From: Lewinellaceae bacterium
GTDB lineage: Bacteria > Bacteroidota > Bacteroidia > Chitinophagales > Saprospiraceae
Direction: 5' to 3'
Length of the DNA: 64,000 nucleotides
Assembly (NCBI GenBank): GCA_020636255.1
Contig: JACJYE010000005.1
Coordinates: 248,001 to 312,000, forward strand
A program made the position numbers and the translations under genes. The notes under the pieces were generated by a model. The model did no database searches and was not told the DNA's origin. It worked only from the letters and a program-made list of their open reading frames with translations. The first letter of the stretch is position 1. Every line of letters begins with the position of its first letter. Shown here one piece after another: positions 1 to 8,117 of this stretch.

Positions 1-475
1 GCCTGGCCTTTTCATCCCCATAACAGTTGGGGCCGTCCAGTTTTCCGGTAATCTGCCCATCGCGGGTTTCCAGCCTGCTGCCTATCAGCGGTATATGTTG
101 CTGTCGGCACCAGGGGCTGAGCCAGTCTTCGGCCGAAGAACTGACAACAACGGCAGGGCTGCCGCTGGCAAGATGCTTTTTCAGGCACCCGAGGCCTTTG
201 GGGCGCAACATGCCGGGCAGTTTTTCTTTGGCAAATCGCTCGCAGCCCTGCTGGAAACGAGGCAGCGGTTCATTGCCGAAAAAGTAGGTGAGAAAATATT
301 CTTTGGCGCGCCAGTTGGGTATCCATCCTGCTTTGTAGGCCAGCAACATGGGGAGCAGGTAGAACAGGCCCAGCAAAAAGCGTGCGTTGCCGCAATAAAA
401 ACGGGCGAAAGCCAGCATTGAATCCCCTCGGGCCAGTGTGCCGTCAAAATCGAATAAAACCAGTGTCTCCTTCAT
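1..475 (-). CDS. HAD-IB family phosphatase, C-terminus cut by window edge
   Basis: Minus-strand reading from an ATG at 473-475 stays open for about 158 codons up to the window edge, so the C-terminal end is missing. Residues 8-12 are DFDGT, the catalytic motif I of HAD phosphatases (first Asp is the nucleophile). A serine-rich stretch VVVSSSAEDW fits motif II, and GDEKA close to the edge fits the lysine region of motif III. The order and the insert after motif I (a cap rich in aromatic and basic residues) resemble the SerB-like IB subfamily, which act on phosphoserine or other small phosphoesters. The substrate cannot be told. It is transcribed divergently from the sugar transferase that follows. 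Confidence 0.8.
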   Translation of the reverse strand, partial: MKETLVLFDFDGTLARGDSMLAFARFYCGNARFLLGLFYLLPMLLAYKAGWIPNWRAKEYFLTYFFGNEPLPRFQQGCERFAKEKLPGMLRPKGLGCLKKHLASGSPAVVVSSSAEDWLSPWCRQQHIPLIGSRLETRDGQITGKLDGPNCYGDEKAR

Positions 476-585
476 GTTATCCTGTGTAAACATACTGCAT
501 GCAGCGTAAAAATAAGCCAAACAATCCGATAGGCCTTGATGTCCGCAGTGAACTTCTGCTTTTCGATCAATAAATACGACCCATC

Positions 586-1650
586 ATGACCAGCAAACCC
601 CTAAACCCCCATGATCCTGATAGCAATAAGCCCTGGAAAGCCCAGGCGCCTCCGCCTTTGGTAGCGCTCGTCAAACGGTATATCAAGGGCAATAACCCAC
701 TGATAGCCCTGGTGTCGGCGAAGCAGGCCGAACATAAAGAGGCCGTTCAACCCGCGAACGGTATCATTCTTCGGCAGCGGCTGAACGACCTGCCGAAGGT
801 CAATGCCTTCCTGATGGAGTTACATGCTTACATAAGAGAAGGGGGCTATCTCTTCGGCTGTGTGGAAACGATCCAGCTGCGCAAAAAGAAACTCATGGCT
901 TCCTACCCCAGCCCACTGAACCGGTTGATATATCTGGCGGAAACGCTGTTCAAACGAGCAGGGGCCCGCGTGGCTTTTCTCAGGCCGCTCTATTTTCGGC
1001 CCGGATCGGGCCGCAGCTGGCCCATGTGGGAGATCGAAGTGCTGGGCAGGCTTTGTGCCTGCGGGTACTATCCGGAGGAAACAACGGAATCGGACGGCCT
1101 GCTCTATTTCTGCGCCCGGAAGCTGGCCACCCCGTCGAACTTCCCGAAAGACCGCTGCGGCCCCATTATCAGCCTGCGGCGGGTAGGTAAGCGCGGAAAG
1201 CATTTCTATATGCACAAGTTCCGGACCATGTATCCCTATTCCGAATATCTTCAGGAATATATCTTCAACAACAACGGCCTGCAAAAGGGAGGCAAATTCA
1301 AAGACGACCCCCGAATAACCCATTCCGGCCGCTTTATGCGAAGGTACTGGATCGACGAAATCCCGAACCTCATCAACCTGTTAAAGCTGGAAATAAAACT
1401 TTTCGGCCTGCGGCCCATCAGCGACCATTATCTGAGCTTGTATCCGGAGTCTTTTCAGGAGCAGCGAAAGCGCTTTAAGCCCGGTATGATCCCTCCCGAA
1501 TACGTCGACAGGCCCAAGACAATTGAAGAGATCGTAGAAACGGAAATGCGCTACATCAAAGCTTACGAACGAAGCCCCTTCCTCACCGACCTCAAGTATA
1601 CGGTAAGAGCATTGTACAACATTATCGTAAAAAAGGTAAGGAGTAAATAA
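586..1650 (+). CDS. Bacterial sugar transferase (polyprenyl-phosphate glycosyl-1-phosphate transferase type)
   Basis: 354 residues. The C-terminal half (about 190-300) shows the bacterial sugar transferase pattern: SLRRVGKRGKHF, then HKFRTM, then DDPRITHSGRFMRRYWIDE, IPNLINLL and GLRPISDHY. Family members (WcaJ/PglC/RfbP) move a sugar-1-phosphate to undecaprenyl phosphate and start capsule or O-antigen units. The first 190 residues match no domain I know and contain no clear transmembrane helix, unlike multi-spanning WcaJ; the usual SLVGPRP motif is changed to KLFGLRP. Activity on a lipid acceptor is therefore inferred. dTDP-rhamnose genes lie 2-5 kb away on the other strand, consistent with surface polysaccharide synthesis. 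A terminator follows about 50 bp after the stop. Confidence 0.8.
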   Translation: MTSKPLNPHDPDSNKPWKAQAPPPLVALVKRYIKGNNPLIALVSAKQAEHKEAVQPANGIILRQRLNDLPKVNAFLMELHAYIREGGYLFGCVETIQLRKKKLMASYPSPLNRLIYLAETLFKRAGARVAFLRPLYFRPGSGRSWPMWEIEVLGRLCACGYYPEETTESDGLLYFCARKLATPSNFPKDRCGPIISLRRVGKRGKHFYMHKFRTMYPYSEYLQEYIFNNNGLQKGGKFKDDPRITHSGRFMRRYWIDEIPNLINLLKLEIKLFGLRPISDHYLSLYPESFQEQRKRFKPGMIPPEYVDRPKTIEEIVETEMRYIKAYERSPFLTDLKYTVRALYNIIVKKVRSK

Positions 1651-1700
1651 AGGTGAGGAAGAACTAAAGATACAACACCAATTTTCGCCCCCTTATTTGT

Positions 1701-1735
1701 GCCCTACGGTTGCTTTGGCAGCCGTGGGGCTTTTT
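1701..1735 (+). terminator. Rho-independent terminator after the sugar transferase
   Basis: GCCCTACGG at 1701-1709 pairs with CCGTGGGGC at 1722-1730 (nine pairs, one G-U) and is followed by TTTTT. It lies about 50 bp past the stop codon at 1650. Confidence 0.75.
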
Positions 1736-1869
1736 ATTCGTTAAAAAGCCCCGGGCCCAGACTCAAAGAAGAGAATATTTGGTTTGTCCCCCCTCACCAC
1801 TGTCAAATTAGGACTTTTTGAATGAAAAAAAAAGGGGGATGGAATATGGGCCGGCCTTCCGGCCTTCCA

Positions 1870-1917
1870 GGGAGACTGGGTGACAAGGTGATCGGGAGGC
1901 TGGGTGACAAGGTGAAC
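1870..1917. repeat. Two tandem copies of a 24-bp repeat
   Basis: Two adjacent 24-bp units differing at two positions, each beginning GGGAG(A/G)CTGGGTGAC. They sit in the gene-free stretch 1651-1946, flanked by further GGCCTTCC repeats. A related G-rich sequence containing GATTGGGAGACTGG occurs at 9671-9724. No gene is supported in this stretch. Confidence 0.6.
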
Positions 1918-1946
1918 TCCGGCCTGAAGGCCTTCCGGCCTTCCCC

Positions 1947-3008
1947 TCAATCCCTCTTCCTGTTCAGGCCCAGGGCTTTGAGCATAAGCGTGGGGACCGG
2001 CTTACCGGGCTCGCGCTTCTTTAGGTTCAGATACCAGCCCAGTTTTTGGAGGATAGGGACTTTGTGGGTCTCCACGAATTCGATCAGCGTGCCGTCGGGG
2101 TCTTCCGTATAGGTAAAACGGCCGGCGGCCTCGCCCATATCGAAGCTATTCTGGCTGTCGACGGTGAAGGGGAAGCCCTGGGTTTCGCAGGCAGCTTTGA
2201 GGGCGTCCATGTTTACGACGTCGTAGCAGAGGTGAATGAAACCGAGATCGCCCCAGAACCTGCCATCGTAGATCTTCCTGGGGGTACGGCTCTCTACCTG
2301 TATCAATTCCAGCTCATTCTGTCCGAAAAGCCTGGCGAAGGGGCCCTCCAGTTCCGTGCTGCGCTGCAGCAGCACCCTTCGCATTGTCGCCTGCCCGCCC
2401 GGTATATTTTTCAGTTCTTCGAATTGGCCGCGCTCATCGTAGGCCACCAGGTCGTAGCCCAGGATATTGCTGTAAAACTTCATGGCCTTGTCGATATCCG
2501 AAACGCCGATAATGGCGCCGTAGACCCCGCCGGTAGGTTGTTTGCGGAACTGGAACCAATCTTTGGCCTCCACGACCTGAAAGACATTGCCGAAGGGGTC
2601 GCGGGTGAAGAAGTTGGCGGGGCCGTTATTCAGGTTGCTTATGTCGGAGAGGCATTCGATACCGTTCTCCTGGTAATAGCGGTAAGCGTGTTTAATATCG
2701 GGGCACTTGATCTTGCTGGCGAAAATGCCCAGGTCGCCGATCCGAACCTCAAAGTCTGATGCCTGTGGCTTTCGGCAGGTGTATTGCCAGATCTCGAAGC
2801 CGCCGCCGCCCTGCAGGTTGAGGGCCAGGATGGCATAGCGGCTACGCGGCTGCCCGCCTGTATAAGGCAGCATAAGCGCTGCCTGTGCTTTCTCCCGGAA
2901 CACCGGTACGTCAACGCCAAACTGCCGGCGATATAGAGCCCAGGCTTCTTCGGCGTTGGCCACCCCTATGCCGATCTGCTGAATGCCGCCGATAAGATAA
3001 CTCGTCAT
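1947..3008 (-). CDS. VOC-superfamily protein with two glyoxalase-like modules
   Basis: 353 residues. Two vicinal-oxygen-chelate halves are visible: the first starts at IQQIGIGVANAEEAWALYRR and ends near NVFQVVEA; the second starts at YGAIIGVSDIDKAMKFYSN and ends at DPDGTLIEFVE. Each half has the paired beta-alpha-beta-beta-beta pattern, and the ends carry acidic residues (FVE) where VOC enzymes place a metal ligand. Such proteins include extradiol dioxygenases, hydroxyphenylpyruvate dioxygenase-like enzymes and glyoxalases; I cannot choose between them. No signal peptide, so cytoplasmic. It stands downstream of the SET gene with a 225-bp gap (3009-3233) in which I see no gene, so it may be transcribed separately. 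Confidence 0.75.
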   Translation of the reverse strand: MTSYLIGGIQQIGIGVANAEEAWALYRRQFGVDVPVFREKAQAALMLPYTGGQPRSRYAILALNLQGGGGFEIWQYTCRKPQASDFEVRIGDLGIFASKIKCPDIKHAYRYYQENGIECLSDISNLNNGPANFFTRDPFGNVFQVVEAKDWFQFRKQPTGGVYGAIIGVSDIDKAMKFYSNILGYDLVAYDERGQFEELKNIPGGQATMRRVLLQRSTELEGPFARLFGQNELELIQVESRTPRKIYDGRFWGDLGFIHLCYDVVNMDALKAACETQGFPFTVDSQNSFDMGEAAGRFTYTEDPDGTLIEFVETHKVPILQKLGWYLNLKKREPGKPVPTLMLKALGLNRKRD

Positions 3009-3233
3009 GACTGTTGGATTTTGGATAACGAAATACCATGGCCACCCTCAGGGCCTAATTTGCTCTTTGGGTTTACTTGTTACTTACTCAGGGCTTATCC
3101 TTGATGCGTTCGCTGAGTTTCAGGAAATTGTCTTGGGAGATGGCTTTGGGCCCGAAAGAAAAGGATTTTTCACGAGGGAAAGAATCATCTCAGGGAAAAA
3201 AATAGCCGGGTTCAAGACAAGCAGCTCGCCATT

Positions 3234-3641
3234 TTACGTTTCCCGTTGTTTTAACCGCCTTGCTTCAAACCAGATCTCGCTCTGGTCATCGGGGTCTCCA
3301 TTGTAATTGACGGTCACTTCCTCACCCGCTTCTATATCGCGCAAGGCATAAAAATCCAGGGTGTTTTGCTCATAATCCGGGTAGTATTCCGCATTCGGCC
3401 CGAAATCGTGGTTGAAGAGCGAGCCATACCCCAGGGCTATGGCGCACTCGTCCTCGTTTTCCCCCCAAATGAAATAATAGTCGTACAGCCCTGTCTGATC
3501 CAGGTGCTTTCGATGGGCTTCCGGCATGATGACCATGGGGCATATCTCTATGAGCGCCCCTGCCGGTATCGGCGCCGCGGTGAATACACCGCGCCCTCCA
3601 AGCGGGCTGTCGGCAATGAAGAGGGAGTCGATGCGTTGCAT
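3234..3641 (-). CDS. Small SET-domain protein (putative protein-lysine methyltransferase)
   Basis: 135 residues from the ATG at 3639-3641. The open frame continues upstream to 3740, but that extension overlaps rfbD and looks unlike a protein, so the inner start is preferred; it gives the usual SET beginning (LFIADSPLGGRGVFTAAPI). Signature parts are visible: GRGVF near the N-terminus, LFNHDFGPNAEY matching the NHS-x-x-PN region that binds S-adenosylmethionine, and AGEEVTVNYNG matching the EE-x-T-x-Y region. The conserved Asp before the active Tyr is Asn here. SET proteins transfer methyl groups to lysine; the bacterial substrate is unknown. Last gene of the era-to-rfbD series, with a possible promoter of its own. 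Confidence 0.8.
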   Translation of the reverse strand: MQRIDSLFIADSPLGGRGVFTAAPIPAGALIEICPMVIMPEAHRKHLDQTGLYDYYFIWGENEDECAIALGYGSLFNHDFGPNAEYYPDYEQNTLDFYALRDIEAGEEVTVNYNGDPDDQSEIWFEARRLKQRET

Positions 3642-3665
3642 TGTGAGTGTGTGAATGTATGAATG

Positions 3666-3673
3666 CAAAGTTA
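3666..3673 (-). promoter_or_regulatory. Candidate -7 box for the SET gene
   Basis: On the minus strand this reads TAACTTTG, matching the Bacteroidota -7 consensus TAnnTTTG, 25 bp before the SET start and about at the stop of rfbD. No TTTG is found at the -33 position, so support is limited. Confidence 0.35.
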
Positions 3674-4552
3674 CAGCTCGCCCAGCGTTTCCAGGCATGC
3701 CCTCAGGTTTTCCCGCCAATGTTTCAGCTTTACACCCCATACGTCCTTGATCTTGGCCTTGTTCAGCAGGCTGTAAGGCGGGCGCAGCGCCGGCAGTGGA
3801 TAATCCCGGGTTTCGATAGGCAGTACCTGGCAGGGGATGTTGGCCATTTCAAAGATCGCCAGGGCAAGGTCATACCAACTGCAGGCCCCTTCGTCGCTGT
3901 AGTTGTAGATGCCGCTGAGCAGCTCGCGCGGGGCTTCTCCTTTCTCCACCTTGGAAAGGATATCGAGGGTTGCCCGGGCCAGCCCATGCGCATAGGTAGG
4001 GGCGCCTACCTGGTCATACACGACGCCCAGGCTTGCCCGCTCTCTGCCCAGCCTCAGCATCGTCTTTACAAAATTGTGCCCGAAAGAACTGTATACCCAC
4101 GACGTCCGTATGATCATGGTGAGCGGGTTGCTGGCCCTGGCCGCCTGTTCCCCTTCCAGCTTGGTAGCGGCGTAAACGCAACGCGGCGTCGTAGGGCTGC
4201 CCTCCAGTAGCGGCGTATTCTCTGCATTGTGGTATACGTAATCGGTGGAATAGTGGATAAAGGGGATGTTCTGCCGGGCGCAGCCTTCCGCCAGCCAGCG
4301 CGGAGCGTCGACGTTGCCCCTGCGGGCGGCGCCGGGCTCGCTTTCGGCTTTATCTACAGCCGTATATGCCGCACAGTTGATGCAGTAGTCGAAGCTGTGG
4401 TGCAGAAAATAATTAAACACCGCCGGCTCGTCTGTCACGTCGAGCGCCGTCCTGTCGGCAAAAGTGAACTGCAGGCCAGGGAAAGCCGTTTCCAGGGCCT
4501 GAAATTCGCGCCCCAACTGCCCGCTGGCGCCGGTGATCAATATGCTGCTCAT
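3671..4552 (-). CDS. rfbD: dTDP-4-dehydrorhamnose reductase
   Basis: 293 residues, the normal length for RfbD/RmlD. It starts with the NAD(P)-binding Rossmann motif ITGASGQLGREF, has INCAAYTAVDKAE (residues near 60), STDYVY, and the short-chain dehydrogenase catalytic pair in VYAATKLEGE (Tyr-x3-Lys), followed by IIRTSWVYSSFGHNFVKTM. It performs the last step in dTDP-L-rhamnose synthesis, reducing dTDP-4-dehydro-L-rhamnose. rfbC lies 0.6 kb upstream on the same strand with one small membrane-protein gene between; rfbA and rfbB are not in the window. Cytoplasmic enzyme supplying rhamnose for surface glycans. Confidence 0.95.
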   Translation of the reverse strand: MSSILITGASGQLGREFQALETAFPGLQFTFADRTALDVTDEPAVFNYFLHHSFDYCINCAAYTAVDKAESEPGAARRGNVDAPRWLAEGCARQNIPFIHYSTDYVYHNAENTPLLEGSPTTPRCVYAATKLEGEQAARASNPLTMIIRTSWVYSSFGHNFVKTMLRLGRERASLGVVYDQVGAPTYAHGLARATLDILSKVEKGEAPRELLSGIYNYSDEGACSWYDLALAIFEMANIPCQVLPIETRDYPLPALRPPYSLLNKAKIKDVWGVKLKHWRENLRACLETLGEL

Positions 4553-4584
4553 AATTACAGGGCTTGACGCTTTTGATACAAACT

Positions 4585-5076
4585 CTAACTTAAAAGGAGA
4601 TAAGCCACGAAGGCAAAAGGCATGGCAACCGCGAGCCAGAACAGCCAGCTATACAGCCGGAGCCGGAATACTTCCAGCTTTTCAGGCTGCCTGACATTTT
4701 CCAGGATAAGCCCGATGTTGTATGTCAGGTTGGCCACCCCCATATATACCAGATATGCGGCAAACTGAAAGCCAAAGCTCAGCCACCCGAACCGGGAATC
4801 GGAGAAGCAGTTCGCATTCACCACAAAATGCAGCACTCCGTAGTAGAGCATCCCGGCCCCCACGCCGGCCAGCGCCAGCCCCCTGTTGAAGTTCCTGCGC
4901 CCGGCTTCCCACCATTCGAAAGGCTCGTTGGTGGCCTTCGCCCGCGTCATCTCCTCATCCAGCGCCTCCGGGCGTTCCGGCTCCCGCCCCTGCATGCTGC
5001 GCAGCAGGTATATGGAAAGCGGCAGTATCCCCGCCAGTACAAGAAGTGCCAAGGTGATCAAAAGCAGGGCGATCAT
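4585..5076 (-). CDS. Uncharacterised four-helix membrane protein between rfbC and rfbD
   Basis: 163 residues, not recognised. Four hydrophobic segments are apparent (about residues 2-25, 67-88, 98-120 and 142-162). An acidic/basic cytoplasmic-type loop (PERPEALDEEMTRAKA) lies between the first and second, and a polar loop ENVRQPEKLEVFR before the last. No enzyme motif. It is 32 bp upstream of rfbD and 76 bp downstream of rfbC on the same strand, so co-transcription is likely. A link to rhamnose-glycan export or membrane assembly is conceivable, but nothing in the sequence shows it. Confidence 0.75.
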   Translation of the reverse strand: MIALLLITLALLVLAGILPLSIYLLRSMQGREPERPEALDEEMTRAKATNEPFEWWEAGRRNFNRGLALAGVGAGMLYYGVLHFVVNANCFSDSRFGWLSFGFQFAAYLVYMGVANLTYNIGLILENVRQPEKLEVFRLRLYSWLFWLAVAMPFAFVAYLLLS

Positions 5077-5152
5077 GATTCCGGTTCTGGGTTTGTGAAT
5101 ATGGCTCTATCGTTGCCTCCAACTTGCAACCCCCCAACTTGTAACCCCAGGC

Positions 5153-5692
5153 CTACCGCTGCTCGTCAAAAGCAGGGAGCAGCAGGTCCTTTTCGGAAAG
5201 TATGGCCTGGCCGGGGCCCAGTTCCCAGTCAATATTCAGTGTGGGGTCGTTGTAGATGATCCCGCCTTCGTGTTCCCGGGAGTAAAAGTTGTCACATTTG
5301 TAAAAGAACTCGGCCGTTTCGCTGAGTACGGCGTAGCCGTGGGCGAAGCCACGGGGAACGAAAAGCTGCCATTTGTTCTCCGAGCTGAGCCGGACGCTGT
5401 ACCACTGCCCGAAGGTAGGGGAATCCGGCCTAAGGTCGGCCACCACATCGAGCACCTCTCCCTGGAGTACGCGCACCAGCTTGGCCTGTGCGTATGGGCC
5501 TACCTGATAGTGCAGCCCGCGCAGCACGCCAAAAGAGGACCGCGCCTGGTTGTCCTGTACGAACGGCGCCGTAATGCCTGCTTCTTCGAACGTTTTCTGG
5601 TTGAAGGCCTCGAAAAAGTAACCGCGTGCGTCTTCCCACACTTTTGGCTTGAAGAGTTTCAGCCCCGGAAACGGCGTATCGAAAAATGGCAT
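5153..5692 (-). CDS. rfbC: dTDP-4-dehydrorhamnose 3,5-epimerase
   Basis: 179 residues, typical for RfbC/RmlC. The family motifs follow in order: WEDARGYFFEAFN (substrate-binding Arg), VQDNQARSSFGVLRGLHYQ (with the catalytic His), AKLVRVLQGEVLDVVADLR, and FVPRGFAHGYAVLSETAEFFYKCDNFY (catalytic-site Tyr and Asp). It inverts C3 and C5 of dTDP-4-dehydro-6-deoxyglucose ahead of RfbD. The stop of der lies only 6 bp upstream of its ATG, so it is probably translated from the same message as der and era. Confidence 0.96.
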   Translation of the reverse strand: MPFFDTPFPGLKLFKPKVWEDARGYFFEAFNQKTFEEAGITAPFVQDNQARSSFGVLRGLHYQVGPYAQAKLVRVLQGEVLDVVADLRPDSPTFGQWYSVRLSSENKWQLFVPRGFAHGYAVLSETAEFFYKCDNFYSREHEGGIIYNDPTLNIDWELGPGQAILSEKDLLLPAFDEQR

Positions 5693-5698
5693 GAGCGC

Positions 5699-7006
5699 TT
5701 ATTTCTGACGGAAAAACACTGCGATCGGCACTCCGGTGAAATTGAAGTGCTTGCGCAGCTGGTTCTCCAGGTAGTTGCGGTAGCTGTCCTTTAGGTGTTT
5801 GGGGTGGTTGCAGAAAAAGGCAAAGGCCGGGAAGTAGGTCGGCAATTGCGTCACGTACTTGATCTTGATGAATCGGCCCCGGTGCGCGGGCGGCGGGTAG
5901 CGCTCGATCGCTTCCAGCATCACTTCGTTGAGCTCGGAAGTCTTGATCTTGCGGCTCCGGTTTTCGTAGACTTCCAGCGCCGTTTCTATAGCCTTGAAAA
6001 TGCGGGTCTTATCGATGGCGGAGATGAAAACGACGGGCACATCCGTAAAGGGCGCGATCCGTTTGCGCAGTTCTTCTTCGAAATCCCGCGCCGTATTGGT
6101 CTCTTTCTCCACCAGGTCCCATTTGTTGGCCAGCAGGACGATGCCTTTGTTGCGCCGCTGTGCCAGGCGGAAGATGCTCATATCCTGAGCTTCAATGCCC
6201 TCCTGTGCGTCGATCATCAACAAGCAGACATCGGCTTCTTCGATGGCCTTAATGGCGCGCATGACGGAATAGAACTCCAGGTCTTCCTGCACTCTCGATT
6301 TCTTGCGGATGCCTGCCGTGTCGATAAGCAGGAACTCCTTGCCGAACTTGGTGTATTTGGTATGAATGGAATCCCGGGTAGTGCCGGCGATTTCCGTTAC
6401 GATGTTGCGCTCTTCACCCAGCAGGGCATTGGTAAGCGATGACTTGCCCACGTTAGGCTGCCCTACGATGGCGAATTTGGGCAGGGCGTCCTCTTCCGGT
6501 TCTTCGTCTGCATCGATATGCTCGACAACGGCGTCGAGCAGTTCGCCGGACCCACTGCCAGTAAGGGACGACAGGAAAAAGGTCTCTTCAAAGCCCAGGC
6601 TCCAGAACTCGTTCGCTTCGATCATCCGGGCATTGTTGTCTACTTTGTTGACCGCCAGGAATACCGGCTTCTTCGAGCGGCGCAGCATGCCGGCTATGTC
6701 CTCATCCAGGTCGGTGATACCCGTGGTCACGTCCACTAAAAAAACGATGGCCCGCGCCTCTTCGATGGCGATCTCGACCTGAGAACGAATGGCTGCTTCG
6801 AAGACGTCATCCGAATCCTTGACGAAGCCACCGGTGTCTACAACGGTAAAGGTTTTGCCGTTCCAGAAGCTGCTCCCGTACTGCCGGTCGCGCGTCACGC
6901 CGCTAATATCGTCGATAATGGCCTGCCGCTCTCCGATCAGCCGGTTGTAAAAAGTCGATTTCCCCACATTGGGCCGCCCGACGATCGCTACAATATTATT
7001 GCTCAT
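5699..7006 (-). CDS. der: Ribosome assembly GTPase Der (EngA)
   Basis: 435 residues from the ATG at 7004-7006; an upstream ATG at 7075 would add 23 unlikely residues. Two tandem GTPase domains, the hallmark of Der: GRPNVGKSTFYN with DTGG and NKVD in the first, and GQPNVGKSSLTN with DTAGI and NKWD in the second. A C-terminal KH-like domain begins about residue 350 (VMLEAIERYPPPAHRG) and ends in GVPIAVFFRQK. Der acts in 50S subunit maturation. Directly downstream of era (78 bp) and 6 bp upstream of rfbC on the same strand. Confidence 0.97.
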   Translation of the reverse strand: MSNNIVAIVGRPNVGKSTFYNRLIGERQAIIDDISGVTRDRQYGSSFWNGKTFTVVDTGGFVKDSDDVFEAAIRSQVEIAIEEARAIVFLVDVTTGITDLDEDIAGMLRRSKKPVFLAVNKVDNNARMIEANEFWSLGFEETFFLSSLTGSGSGELLDAVVEHIDADEEPEEDALPKFAIVGQPNVGKSSLTNALLGEERNIVTEIAGTTRDSIHTKYTKFGKEFLLIDTAGIRKKSRVQEDLEFYSVMRAIKAIEEADVCLLMIDAQEGIEAQDMSIFRLAQRRNKGIVLLANKWDLVEKETNTARDFEEELRKRIAPFTDVPVVFISAIDKTRIFKAIETALEVYENRSRKIKTSELNEVMLEAIERYPPPAHRGRFIKIKYVTQLPTYFPAFAFFCNHPKHLKDSYRNYLENQLRKHFNFTGVPIAVFFRQK

Positions 7007-7084
7007 GATGGTAAAATAAGGGGGCAAAGATAGCTTTTTTTGGGGAATGGTATTACATGGCGTTAAACGGTGCATGTCGCACGT

Positions 7085-7981
7085 TCACTGCCCGTATCCA
7101 AAATGCCGCAGCATCCGTTCGTCGTCGCGCCAGTTGTCTTTCACTTTGACGTGCAGTTCGAGGAAAACTTTTTTCTCGAGGAATGTCTCGATGTCTTTGC
7201 GGGCTTCGGTGCCCAGTTTTTTGATGGCGGCCCCGTTCTTTCCGATGATGATGGCCTTTTGGGTGTTTCGGGCTACGAAGATCTCGGCGCTGATGCGCAC
7301 CAATGGTTCTCCTCTTGTCGTCTCCTCTTCTTTAAAGGCCAGTACAGCCACTTCACAGGAATAGGGGATCTCCTGGTGGTATAACTCCAGGATGTTCTCC
7401 CGTATGATCTCGCTGACGAAAAATCGTTCGGGGCGGTCGGTGAGTTGGTCTTTAGGGTAGTATTCCGGGCCTTCCGGCAAATACTGGACAATGAGCTCGA
7501 GCAGTTTGTCGGTATTGCTTTTGTTGAGGGCGGAAATGGGGATGCTTTCGCGGAAGGGGGCCCATTCATTCCACTGCCTGATACACTGCAGGATCTGAGC
7601 TTCGGTGGCCAGGTCGATTTTGTTCAGCACCAGGAACAGCGGTACCTCAATCGATTTAAGCTTGCCGATGAGCGGATCGCCCTCCCCGTATTTTTCTCCC
7701 ACTTCCGTAACGAACATCATGATATCCGCATCTTCGAAAGTGGTGCTAACGAAACGGTTCATCATCTCGTGCATCTTGTAGGAAGGGTCCTCGATCACAC
7801 CAGGCGTATCGGAAAAAACTACCTGATACTCCGGCTCGCTGAGGATGCCGATGATCCTGTGGCGGGTGGTCTGCGGCTTGTTGGTAATAATGGACATGCG
7901 CTCCCCAAGCAAAGCGTTCATCAGGGTTGATTTCCCGACGTTGGGCCGTCCAATGATGTTTACAAATCCGGATTTATGCAT
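7085..7981 (-). CDS. era: GTPase Era
   Basis: 298 residues. GTPase motifs: GRPNVGKSTLMNALLG (G1), TTRH (G2), DTPG (G3) and NKID (G4), then a C-terminal KH domain containing IIGKNGAAIKKLG and ending in LHVKVKDNWRDDERMLRHFGY. Era binds the 3' end of 16S rRNA and assists 30S assembly. It is the first of the minus-strand series era-der-rfbC-membrane protein-rfbD. The region immediately upstream (7982-8117) holds a cluster of short palindromes rather than a recognisable promoter. Confidence 0.97.
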   Translation of the reverse strand: MHKSGFVNIIGRPNVGKSTLMNALLGERMSIITNKPQTTRHRIIGILSEPEYQVVFSDTPGVIEDPSYKMHEMMNRFVSTTFEDADIMMFVTEVGEKYGEGDPLIGKLKSIEVPLFLVLNKIDLATEAQILQCIRQWNEWAPFRESIPISALNKSNTDKLLELIVQYLPEGPEYYPKDQLTDRPERFFVSEIIRENILELYHQEIPYSCEVAVLAFKEEETTRGEPLVRISAEIFVARNTQKAIIIGKNGAAIKKLGTEARKDIETFLEKKVFLELHVKVKDNWRDDERMLRHFGYGQ

Positions 7982-8014
7982 GTTAAGGCCGTAAGGTCAA
8001 AAGGTTAAAAGACT

Positions 8015-8108
8015 GTTGTGGCGGAGCCACCATCGCGCCCAAAGGGCGTTGAAATATCAGCCACGGGTTTCGCACGTGGGGTATAAAGGCCGTTGTGGCG
8101 GAGCCACC
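8015..8108. repeat. Cluster of four short palindromes (REP-like)
   Basis: In 94 bp there are four short inverted repeats: GTGGCGGAGCCAC at 8018-8030 and again at 8095-8107 (both inside an identical 17-bp direct repeat), CGCCCAAAGGGCG at 8036-8048, and CCACG/CGTGG around a 9-nt loop at 8061-8079. They fill the gap between era and the next gene. The build resembles REP or RAYT-mobilised elements, but no RAYT transposase is in the window. Confidence 0.6.
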
Positions 8109-8117
8109 GTACAGCAA

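Noticed and set aside
1822..2112. 96-residue plus-strand frame in the gap after the sugar transferase
   Set aside because: It consists of G-rich repeats and then the antisense of the VOC gene.
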